The position numbers and the translations under genes are program-made. Below, one piece after another: positions 6,764-13,866 of a stretch of 16,557 nucleotides of DNA. The stretch is from positions 1-16,557 of the forward strand of contig WRJU01000239.1 in assembly GCA_009778425.1 (NCBI GenBank). The letters are read 5' to 3'. Origin of the DNA: Pseudomonadota bacterium (GTDB lineage: Bacteria; Pseudomonadota; Gammaproteobacteria; Burkholderiales; Rhodocyclaceae). The notes beneath the pieces are model-generated. The model saw nothing but the letters and a program-made list of their open reading frames with translations, was not told where the DNA came from and ran no database searches. Each line of letters begins with the position of its first letter. The first letter of the stretch is position 1.

Positions 6764-9700
6764 GACTCTTCCATCCAAAAGGTTAGCTCCCCTTCTTCCG
6801 AAATCGGAAAAGTAAGCGTTTTGCCATCCGACCCCAACATTCCTTCGCAAAGTTTGACGCCATTGGCATCGATACGATAGACAACGGATTCGACGGGAGT
6901 CCCATCCACATTTTCTATCGTATAGGAATACTCATACTCATCCTCGCTATCTTCGGCGTTCTGCGAAGGTATTTCAACAGCTTTCACCGCCGCCGTCGCC
7001 TCGGGTAGCAGGTCGAGCTTGAACCGGGCAAAGCTGATCTCGCTCTGGAGCTGCTCCGCATTGCCTTCTGCGTCGGTCGTGCCCGTCAGGATGCGCCCAT
7101 CCTCCAGGAGCAGACGATATTGCCGATTCTTGATGGGCTCGCCGCTGCCCTGCCAGAGCAGTTGTAACTTCTGATCGTAATCGACCTGCGACGCCTTGAG
7201 CGCGCCTTCCGGCGAGACACTGGCCGGGCCCGGCGCGCTGTGGCTGGCGGCGTGAGCCACATGCGCCCCTGTGGTCTTGCTGGTGATGCCGCCGCCGTAT
7301 TCCACCCCGGCCCCCTGCGCCCGCAGGGTGATCTTCGGCGCATCGAGCACGATCTCTTCGAGTGAGATCAAGTGCAGCTTCTTTTGGGCGGCAATCTCAA
7401 TTTCGTTGGAAAGCGCCGCAATGCGGATTTTGCCCAGCGCGGCAATGATCTTCATGGTCTGCCGCGCAAAAATCGACAAGGCATCTCCGACGCGCATCCG
7501 CAGCTTTTGCCCGACCGTGTGGTTGGCGTCCTGTGAGGCCACAAAATCCTGGCTCGCCCCGCTCGCCACCAGAATGTTGGCCTCTGATGCTACTGCCACG
7601 CCTTCGGGAGCGGTCAGGGCCGCGATGGATTTACCCTCGGACAGATCTGCCTTGCCGACGTTGGTGCCGTCTTCCCAGTTCTTGACGTAGTCGGTCAGGC
7701 GCTTCTGTGGGTCGGTGTTGGTGGTTTCGGCTTCGTTCGCTTCCGAGTCCTTGGCAAGCGCCTTGGCGATCTCCAGCGCCGTTTCCAGTTGGGCGATCAG
7801 TTCTGCCCGGTCAAGTTGGTAGCCTGCGGCCATCCCACGCCCGTGGGCGCTGATGAGCACGCCCCGCGCAGCACGGATCGCCCCGGAGAGGTCAGAGCGC
7901 AACTCAAAGCCTTCTCCCCTCGGCTCACCCTCTCCGTCACGCCGTGGATGCGTAAGGTAGCCTTGGTTCAACTGCGTTTTGCCGTGTTCGGAACTCAACT
8001 TAACCCGCACCTGTTCGGTGGTGTCGTCGAAGAGCAACTCTCCGTATTGTTGCCCGTGGTGTTCCTTGCTCTTGATGCCAGAGAGCGTCCGATTGGCGGG
8101 CAACAACCCCGCCTCACTGAACCAGGGGTTCTGGTGTCTGCCGTTGTATTGCACTCCCGTTACCACTGGCCGGTCAATATCGCCTTCAAAAAAATCGACG
8201 GACACTTCCTGCCCGATGCGGGGGATGAACTGGTGCCCCCAGGCCGCGCCCGCCGACTGGTGTTGTACACGCACCCAGCAGGAGGAATTCTCATCAAAGT
8301 CCGCGCCGAATGCCGGGTGCTCCTTGGGGCGCTGCCAGTGGAACTGTATTTTTATCCGGCCCATTGCGTCAGTATAAACTTCCCTTTCATTTTCCGGGCC
8401 GGTGACAGTGGCCGTCTGTAGGCCGGGGGCGGTCGGCTTGGCATGCCGCGTGTGAGCATATGTTGGGGTCAGGGGAGTGCCGCGCTTGCGTGCTTCGATC
8501 TCTACCCAGTACGGAGGCTCCTCAGCTTCTCCGGGCTTCTGGCTCCCCTGTTTCAGGAACGGGAGGGGGGATGCCTGTTTCAAACCTTCCGACACGTTGT
8601 TATGGGCGCTGAATTTCAGTGCGCAGGCAACAAACTCCCGCTCTTCTGGGGCGCTGGCCTGGTCGAAGGATGGATGGCCGTTCAATACGAACCAAAGACC
8701 TGCTTGCAGTTGGCGCACGTTGCCTTGCGCTGAATAGCCGCCTTTTTCACGGTCAAGGGCTTCCTGGCGTCGGCTTGCGTAGCGGTCAAGGTCGTTGGCA
8801 TCAGTCCCGTAATAGTGGGTCTGCGGATCAAAGCATTCCAAGGAGGATTCTGCCGGAATCTCAATTCTCTCCTCGCCTTTCCCGATGCCGGTTTCTTCCG
8901 ATACTTCGTGAACCTGGACGCATTTGTACTCGTAGCAGGAGAGGCTGGAAGAAACAGGGCCGATTCTCAGGAACTCGTTCCATTCGGTGAGACTGTCCTG
9001 GGCCTCGGTCGCGCTGACCCGGTGAAAACGCACACTTTCTTGTTTAGTTTGCGGCAGCCCCCAGGGGTCATCGAAGACGATGAAGGTGACGGCGGGCGCC
9101 TCACCCCCTTTGTGCTCGAAGCGATAGGGTAAGCCCTCTTCAAACAGCAGCCTCTCAATGAAGGCCAGATCCGATTCCCGGTACTGGAGACAGTACGAGC
9201 GCGGGGCGTATTGCCGGACGAGATCCAGTTTGACATCGAGCGCGACGCCGATGGCGCTGTTGGCTTCGATGTGCTCCGAGAGGATCTGCCTGACGATCTC
9301 GGGCACTGAAATGTCTTGAAAGACCCGGCTCGTCCTTCGATAGCGGAGCAGTGCCAGAGGCGCTTCGATGATGAGCTTATAGCGCGCGAACCCCCCGTCA
9401 GAGGGCAGCGTCTTCACATCGGTGATCAACCCGCAGCGGGTAACGTCCTGGGAGTCGTCCGCGATAGGGCCGATACCGCCTCCCGCCCCGGTGATGACGT
9501 CCAGTTGCGCACACAATCCAAGCAATCCGCTCAGAGGAATGAATGCGTCGGGCGACAGGCACGTGACTTCATATCTGTAGCAGGCAGACAGGCTCTCAAC
9601 GCCCTCCACGCTCTGCGGCAGCAGCCTGTCCCCGTACACTTTGCCATCGCCGATCTGAAGTTTGAAAAGCCGGTTGCCCTGGGTAAAGGCGCTGGCAAAA

Positions 9701-9870
9701 GCAGCCAGCATTTTTTCCAACGACGGGAACGCCAGGCCGGGATTGAACTTCGAGAACGTGCCCAGCAGGTTGCCGCTGGCTGCGCTTTTTGCGGCGCTGG
9801 CTATGTTCTTTGCTGTGTTAGCTGCGTTTTTCGCGGTGTCCGCTACTTTCAGAGCACTTGAAATATCCAT
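6760..9870 (-). CDS. vgrG: VgrG spike protein with DUF2345 and two C-terminal TTR-like domains
   Basis: Trimeric tip of the T6SS needle, about 1036 residues from the ATG at 9870. The GTG at 9900 adds ten residues and looks weaker. Residues 1-65 are an Ala/Lys-rich extension (ADTAKNAANTAKNIASAAKS). The gp27-like base follows from NRLFKLQIG. The gp5-like OB fold is near 485-575 (TVTGPENEREVYTDAMGRIK, and further on SCWVRVQHQSAGAAWGHQF and PRIGQEVSVDFFEGDIDRPV). Next comes a DUF2345 region including KIRIAALSNE (about 813-823). Two TTR-like beta domains end the protein: about 903-955 (GEPIKNRQYRLLLEDGRILT) and 975-1036 (SYTIENVDGTPVESVVYRID). Domains of this kind dock lipase or hydrolase cargo on other VgrGs. 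Much longer than the roughly 650 residues of a plain VgrG. The stop overlaps the SleB-like gene by 4 nt. Confidence 0.96.
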   Translation of the reverse strand: MDISSALKVADTAKNAANTAKNIASAAKSAASGNLLGTFSKFNPGLAFPSLEKMLAAFASAFTQGNRLFKLQIGDGKVYGDRLLPQSVEGVESLSACYRYEVTCLSPDAFIPLSGLLGLCAQLDVITGAGGGIGPIADDSQDVTRCGLITDVKTLPSDGGFARYKLIIEAPLALLRYRRTSRVFQDISVPEIVRQILSEHIEANSAIGVALDVKLDLVRQYAPRSYCLQYRESDLAFIERLLFEEGLPYRFEHKGGEAPAVTFIVFDDPWGLPQTKQESVRFHRVSATEAQDSLTEWNEFLRIGPVSSSLSCYEYKCVQVHEVSEETGIGKGEERIEIPAESSLECFDPQTHYYGTDANDLDRYASRRQEALDREKGGYSAQGNVRQLQAGLWFVLNGHPSFDQASAPEEREFVACALKFSAHNNVSEGLKQASPLPFLKQGSQKPGEAEEPPYWVEIEARKRGTPLTPTYAHTRHAKPTAPGLQTATVTGPENEREVYTDAMGRIKIQFHWQRPKEHPAFGADFDENSSCWVRVQHQSAGAAWGHQFIPRIGQEVSVDFFEGDIDRPVVTGVQYNGRHQNPWFSEAGLLPANRTLSGIKSKEHHGQQYGELLFDDTTEQVRVKLSSEHGKTQLNQGYLTHPRRDGEGEPRGEGFELRSDLSGAIRAARGVLISAHGRGMAAGYQLDRAELIAQLETALEIAKALAKDSEANEAETTNTDPQKRLTDYVKNWEDGTNVGKADLSEGKSIAALTAPEGVAVASEANILVASGASQDFVASQDANHTVGQKLRMRVGDALSIFARQTMKIIAALGKIRIAALSNEIEIAAQKKLHLISLEEIVLDAPKITLRAQGAGVEYGGGITSKTTGAHVAHAASHSAPGPASVSPEGALKASQVDYDQKLQLLWQGSGEPIKNRQYRLLLEDGRILTGTTDAEGNAEQLQSEISFARFKLDLLPEATAAVKAVEIPSQNAEDSEDEYEYSYTIENVDGTPVESVVYRIDANGVKLCEGMLGSDGKTLTFPISEEGELTFWMEES
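6987..7044. repeat. 58-bp repeat, copy 2 (in vgrG)
   Basis: Same-orientation partner of 5131-5188 (57/58 identical). In VgrG it encodes the join between the first and the second TTR-like domain, so everything after it (in the minus-strand direction) is the variable tip and the cargo. Confidence 0.95.
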
Positions 9871-9889
9871 GATTTTCTCTATGGCTACG

Positions 9890-10067
9890 CCTTCAGGCAC
9901 GCTACCGCCCTACCTTGTCGCATTGGCATGGGCGAACCTGAACACGGGTCTCGCGCAAGCTCCGCCATTTACGGCGGAGTCAAGCGAGGCAAAGCGTCAC
10001 TGGGAGTTTGAGGCTCCCCAAGACCGTATCGAGGAATCTCCTGCCCTTGGGCAGGGGTGACTCAAAA
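9890..10067 (+). mobile_element. Relic of an IS200/IS605-type right end (tnpB tail and omegaRNA-like hairpins)
   Basis: This is most of the 363-bp stretch between vgrG and hcp. On the plus strand it holds three successive hairpins: 9960-9979 (7-bp perfect stem), 10002-10018 (5-bp stem) and 10038-10057 (CCTGCCC/GGGCAGG). The last is set in AATCTCC-hairpin-GGGGTGACTCAA, which resembles the conserved right end of IS200/IS605 elements. A plus-strand frame ends ...DRIEESPALGQG at the stop 10058-10060, inside that hairpin. An ending of the type E-S-P-x-L-x-x-G at this place is common for TnpB. No left end, tnpA or complete tnpB is present, so if the call is right this is a remnant. Motif recognition only. 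Confidence 0.4.
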
Positions 10068-10195
10068 TACGAATGTTTTGCAACCAGGGTACTGCTCAGG
10101 GACATGCCACACGTTTCACGGCATGCCTCGCGGCTTCTCCCGCCGTGATTAACGGACATGAAAAGCCTGTAAAACGACAACGAATATCCTTAAAC

Positions 10196-10223
10196 GCGCC
10201 CGTTCGCGAACACGGACGGGCGC
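10196..10223 (-). terminator. Stem-loop downstream of hcp
   Basis: A perfect 8-bp GC-rich inverted repeat (GCGCCCGT/ACGGGCGC, 12-nt loop) begins 11 bp after the hcp stop. On the minus strand it is followed by GTTTAAGG, a poor U-tract, so it may act as a partial terminator or as a 3'-end stabiliser that keeps hcp mRNA more abundant than vgrG mRNA. Stretch 10068-10195 holds a further weak inverted repeat (10117-10122 with 10142-10147) and nothing else I can name. Confidence 0.55.
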
Positions 10224-10233
10224 AAAACGCTGA

Positions 10234-10734
10234 TCAGGCGTAAGTCTTGTTTTCGGTGCAATCCCAACCGGCGGCCACGTTGCCTCCGCCTTGACCGCCA
10301 TCGCGTTTTTGTTGGGTGTAATTCCATTTGATTTTTCCGTAGGTGATCGAGACTTCCTCAGAAGGAAATCCACCCGCGACTTCCGTGCCGCTTGATACGA
10401 CCTTCGAAATGATGCACTGCTCCATCTTCACTTCCATGTACTTCACTTTCTCGTCACCCGCTGCGCGCCACAACTCGAAAGTGATTTCCTTGATGTGGCG
10501 ACCCGTGCTGGCCGCGTCGTAGAGCTTGGGGCTCGACTTATCGAGCTGGTGACGGAAAATGAAAGGCAAGTGGTTGCAACGCTCTGCCGTCCCGCCACCG
10601 ACCGAGGAGGCCGTCGCCGATGCCGGTTGCTCAAGCGTGTGTGTGAACGAAAGAATCTCGATCCACTCCTTGTGCCCAGCGTCCGTGCTCTCGCCCGGAA
10701 TGCCGTCGATCTTGATGAATCCGTCTAATGCCAT
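10234..10734 (-). CDS. hcp: Hcp, T6SS inner tube protein
   Basis: 166 residues, the usual size of Hcp. It forms hexameric rings that stack into the tube expelled by sheath contraction; the tip VgrG sits on it. Recognisable segments are the N-terminal MALDGFIKIDGIPGEST, then HKEWIEILSFTHTLEQP, GRHIKEITFELWRAAGDEK, and GFPSEEVSITYGKIKWNYTQ before a Gly-rich C-terminal tail. AGGAG lies 9 nt upstream of the ATG. The gene follows tssC by 65 bp and is separated from vgrG by a stem-loop and a 363-bp gap, which would permit higher expression of hcp than of vgrG. No extra C-terminal toxin domain is fused, so this is a structural Hcp. Confidence 0.97.
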   Translation of the reverse strand: MALDGFIKIDGIPGESTDAGHKEWIEILSFTHTLEQPASATASSVGGGTAERCNHLPFIFRHQLDKSSPKLYDAASTGRHIKEITFELWRAAGDEKVKYMEVKMEQCIISKVVSSGTEVAGGFPSEEVSITYGKIKWNYTQQKRDGGQGGGNVAAGWDCTENKTYA

Positions 10735-10763
10735 GATCTTATTCTCCTGAAATGTTGCATGAG

Positions 10764-10785
10764 GGAACTACACTGGAACTACACT
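10764..10785. repeat. Tandem 11-bp duplication upstream of hcp
   Basis: GGAACTACACT occurs twice head to tail in the 65-bp tssC-hcp gap, 30 bp before the hcp start. The period of about one helical turn could be a paired protein-binding site, or just slippage. No clear -10/-35 promoter elements stand out nearby. Confidence 0.8.
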
Positions 10786-10799
10786 GCTGAAAAGCCGCT

Positions 10800-12290
10800 T
10801 CATTGTTGGGTCGGTTTTGGTAAATTGGCCACCAGCCGAAGCGACGTCGTCAGTTCTTCAAGTTGGAAGTGGGGGCGCAAAAATAGCGCAGCGCCATACG
10901 AACCGGGATTGGCTTTATCCTCCTTTACATCAACGCTTGCCTCGCGTAAGGGCTGTTTTGCTTTGATCTCGTCCGGCGCTGTGTCGTCGAGGTTGACGTA
11001 TTTTTGCAGCCACTTGTTGAGGAAATTCTGCATATCTTGCCGGGACTTAAAAGAGCCGATCTTGTCGCGGACGATGGCCTTCAGAAAGTGCGCGATCCGG
11101 GAGGCGGCAAAGATGTAGGGGAGTCGCGTCGACAGGCGCGCGTTGGCATTGGCCGCGTCGGTACTGTAGGTTTTGGCTTTCTGAATGGATTGACCACCAA
11201 AAAAAGCGGCTTTGTCAGTGTTTTTGCAATGCGTCAGCGCTATAAAACCCAGGTCGGACAAAACCTTTTCGGTACGATCCGTGATCGCCACCTCAGTCGG
11301 GCATTTCATGGCGATCTCGCCGTCATCGGTCGCAAAGGTATGCACCGGCAAATTCTCGACCAAGCCACCGTTCTCAACACCGCGAATGGCTGCAAGCCAC
11401 TCGAATTGTGCGAAGGCGTTGGTCAGTACAGTGCCGTAGGAATAAATGGCGTTTGACCACAGGTATTTATTGTGATCCGTGCCGTCGACGTTTTCCGTGT
11501 AGTTGAAGGCTTCAACCGGCAAGGTGTCCGGGCCGTAAGGCAAACGGCCCAAGGTTCGCGGCATGACCAGGCCGACATAGCGCGAATTGTCGGAATCCCG
11601 CAAGGATTTCCATTTGACATATTCCGTAGTATCCATCGTCTTTGCGATATCGCGGATTGTGCCAATTTGAGTGTGTGATTGAAGCCCGAAGAGCCCAGGC
11701 GCTGCGGCACCGATGAACGGCGAATGCGCAGCCGCTGCCACTTCGGAGAGTTTTTCGAGCAGTTCAAAGTCTTCCGGATGACGCGTAAATTCATAATCTC
11801 CCAGGATGGCGGCATAGGGTGCGCCGCCGAATGTGCCGTATTCATCCTCGTAGAACCGCTTGAAAAGCGAACTTTGATCGAATTCGGCAGAGGTTCTGAA
11901 GTTCTTGAGCAGATCCTTCTTGGAGACGTTGAAGACCTTGATTTTGAGCATCGTGGAGGTTTCAGACTCCATGACCAGATAATTGAGCCCCCGCCAGGAG
12001 CCTTCCAGGCGTTGAAACTCGGGCTGGTGCATGACCTCGTCGAGTTGCGCCGAGATGAGCGCATCGAGCGCTGCAATACGCGCATTGATGCTGGCAACGA
12101 GATCCTTGTCGACGACCACTGAGCCTGCGAGTACCTCCTTGGCCAGTGCGCCGATCAAGTCCTTGGCACGCGACTTTTCCGCTTCGTTGGTTGCGGCCTT
12201 GCTTTGCTCGATAATGGATTCGAGCAGGCCAGCACCGGGTTCAGCGAGTTGCCCTGTGGATGACGCTTGCTGTTGTGCGGTTTGATTCAT
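10800..12290 (-). CDS. tssC: TssC, T6SS sheath large subunit
   Basis: 496 residues, normal for TssC (VipB). With TssB it assembles the contractile sheath around the Hcp tube in the cytoplasm. Diagnostic segments include FQRLEGSWRGLNYLVMESET (about 92-111), FGGAPYAAILGDYEF, VGLVMPRTLGRLPYG, a sheath-core stretch with LWSNAIYSYGTVLTNAF, and the C-terminal NPGSYGAALFLRPHFQLEEL. The start ATG overlaps the tssB stop by 4 nt (ATGA) and has GAGG about 10 nt upstream inside tssB, so the two subunits are translationally coupled. No frame disruption is seen. Confidence 0.98.
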   Translation of the reverse strand: MNQTAQQQASSTGQLAEPGAGLLESIIEQSKAATNEAEKSRAKDLIGALAKEVLAGSVVVDKDLVASINARIAALDALISAQLDEVMHQPEFQRLEGSWRGLNYLVMESETSTMLKIKVFNVSKKDLLKNFRTSAEFDQSSLFKRFYEDEYGTFGGAPYAAILGDYEFTRHPEDFELLEKLSEVAAAAHSPFIGAAAPGLFGLQSHTQIGTIRDIAKTMDTTEYVKWKSLRDSDNSRYVGLVMPRTLGRLPYGPDTLPVEAFNYTENVDGTDHNKYLWSNAIYSYGTVLTNAFAQFEWLAAIRGVENGGLVENLPVHTFATDDGEIAMKCPTEVAITDRTEKVLSDLGFIALTHCKNTDKAAFFGGQSIQKAKTYSTDAANANARLSTRLPYIFAASRIAHFLKAIVRDKIGSFKSRQDMQNFLNKWLQKYVNLDDTAPDEIKAKQPLREASVDVKEDKANPGSYGAALFLRPHFQLEELTTSLRLVANLPKPTQQ

Positions 12291-12811
12291 TTGTCATTCC
12301 CCTCAACTTCTTTTTGAAGTTGTTTAACCTGATCCGTGTTGCGGACGATTTCGTCGAGCAACTCACTGAGTTCATTGTTGCCGAGCATCTTGTTGTTCAA
12401 ATCGGAGAGCATCTCGCGCGCTTCGAGCAGTTCCTTGAGTGGCCCGATCTGCTGCGCTACTTTTTGAGGCTCGAAGTCTCCCAGACAGTTGAATTTGAGT
12501 TCTACCGACAACAGGCTGTCATCCCCTTCTGCGAGCCTGTTGGGCACACGCATCGCCAGACGGGGTTTCATCCCTTTCAGGACGCCATCGAAATTGTCGC
12601 GGTCGATCTCAACGGGCTTGCGTTTGTTCACCGGGGGCAATGGCTCCTTGGGCTGGCCGGAAAAGTCGCCCAGCACGCCAAACACACCGGGGATTTCTTT
12701 TTCTTGAATGGCTCCTTCAATTTCAACGTCATAGGTAATATGCACGCGCGGCTTGCGAACGCGATCCAGTTGGTGCTGTGTGTTGCTCTTGCCGGGCTTA
12801 CTGATAGCCAT
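12287..12811 (-). CDS. tssB: TssB, T6SS sheath small subunit
   Basis: 174 residues, the usual size of TssB (VipA). Typical segments are RKPRVHITYDVEIEGA (about 19-34), IPGVFGVLGDFSG, PVEIDRDNFDGVLKGMKPRL and LSVELKFNCLGDFEPQKVAQ, followed by a helical C-terminus of charged heptads that contacts TssC. GAGG is placed 10 nt before the ATG at 12811. The gene starts 11 bp after tagF and overlaps tssC by 4 nt. Binding between TssB and TagF is known in other systems, so the order tagF-tssB may reflect a regulatory pair. Confidence 0.98.
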   Translation of the reverse strand: MAISKPGKSNTQHQLDRVRKPRVHITYDVEIEGAIQEKEIPGVFGVLGDFSGQPKEPLPPVNKRKPVEIDRDNFDGVLKGMKPRLAMRVPNRLAEGDDSLLSVELKFNCLGDFEPQKVAQQIGPLKELLEAREMLSDLNNKMLGNNELSELLDEIVRNTDQVKQLQKEVEGNDK

Positions 12812-12822
12812 GATTCATTCCC

Positions 12823-13857
12823 TCAATTGACAAAAGAAAAGTGAAAACCCTTGTTGCGCACGGGTTTGTCCGCGAGATTGCGGACGATCCGTTCCAGGGC
12901 TTCGATGAGTTGTGCAAGATTCACCGTGGGGTCGAGCAGCAGTCGACCGAGCGTCAAGGCAAATTCAGTTTGCATGGGATGTTGCTTCCATGCGGTGTTG
13001 CTTCCGTCCGCTGGAGGCATGGGCTTCATCCCCCACAATGCGGCCAAAAACCATTCGCCGAAACGTCCTGACGAAACGGCAAGAACGCGCTGCCCATTTC
13101 TAAAACCGCACAGGTAGTCTGGAGTGCAGTGCTGGCCTGATGCCACGCGATAAAGCGCAAGCCAGGCAGCCAAATCCAACGTGTCCTCTCCTTCTTTCCC
13201 GGATAAGGGAAGCAGGACAGGCGCAGCTTTGCGCTGCATTGTGCTGTCCGACAATGTGCTCGCCAGCAAGAGGTCGTCGAGGCCACCCAACCCGGCTTCT
13301 TGAAGGGCAACATGCCACTCGCCCGCTGATGTCCGGTTCATGTGCCGTTTCAGAATTTCTTCTCCCAGTGCGATGTCCTCCCCCGCATGCGGATTCGGCG
13401 CAGCCCAGGTTTCGAGAAACTGGCGGCAGGCGACAAGGTCGACAGCGTTCTCAACGGCACTCGACAACTGCTCACGCAAACCGGAAAAGTACAGTTCGTT
13501 GGCGATTGACAATTCCGGCGCATAGGGGACAACGGCCTGAGCGGGGAGGAGGATGCCCGCCACGAGCGGGAAGACGCGCCCGGATTCATCGCGGCTTGGA
13601 TGCAGTACGCCGGTGAAGCATTCGCGACCGTCGCGCGAGGTGAACTGGAAATCGCACGCGCCCGTCCCCAGGCAGCTTTCCTCGATCCAGCCGGATTGAC
13701 GCTGGAGAAGCGCCAAACTCCTGCCGATCAGTTCATCAAACTCGCGCGGCAACGGGTGATCCCCACCGATGCGCACAAAGTCTGCCCGGCGCGGCAATTT
13801 GCCGAATACGGCATAGCGCGGAATGGTGTCTCGGGCAGGCTTATAGGCAATTGGCAT
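12823..13857 (-). CDS. tagF: TagF, T6SS posttranslational regulator
   Basis: 344 residues. The N-terminal segment RYAVFGKLPRRADFVRIGGD, followed by LPREFDELIGRSLALLQRQSGWI, is the TagF signature. TagF restrains T6SS assembly or firing, in other systems by binding Fha or TssB/TssC. The C-terminal half (GFRNGQRVLAVSSGRFGEWF and a helical end) is less familiar and makes the protein somewhat longer than many TagFs. GGGAG precedes the ATG by 5-6 nt. The gene starts 9 bp after tssM and ends 11 bp before tssB, so it lies in the same transcript as the machinery. No kinase or phosphatase (PpkA/PppA) gene is visible in the window. Confidence 0.93.
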   Translation of the reverse strand: MPIAYKPARDTIPRYAVFGKLPRRADFVRIGGDHPLPREFDELIGRSLALLQRQSGWIEESCLGTGACDFQFTSRDGRECFTGVLHPSRDESGRVFPLVAGILLPAQAVVPYAPELSIANELYFSGLREQLSSAVENAVDLVACRQFLETWAAPNPHAGEDIALGEEILKRHMNRTSAGEWHVALQEAGLGGLDDLLLASTLSDSTMQRKAAPVLLPLSGKEGEDTLDLAAWLALYRVASGQHCTPDYLCGFRNGQRVLAVSSGRFGEWFLAALWGMKPMPPADGSNTAWKQHPMQTEFALTLGRLLLDPTVNLAQLIEALERIVRNLADKPVRNKGFHFSFVN

Positions 13858-13866
13858 GGCATCTCC

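Noticed and set aside
6764..6850. 29-residue N-terminal extension of the SleB-like protein
   Set aside because: It would lie inside vgrG in another frame; the ATG at 6763 with ATGA overlap is the normal coupled start.
7271..9861. Several long plus-strand open frames opposite vgrG
   Set aside because: GC-rich coding DNA gives long antisense frames; the products are low-complexity Arg/Ser/Cys-rich and the VgrG domains are continuous on the other strand.
9960..10057. Successive hairpins as a CRISPR array
   Set aside because: The three hairpins differ in sequence, with no repeated unit or regular spacers.
10061..10233. A vgrG promoter in the gap after hcp
   Set aside because: I could not find a convincing -35/-10 pair on the minus strand; vgrG may be transcribed by read-through.
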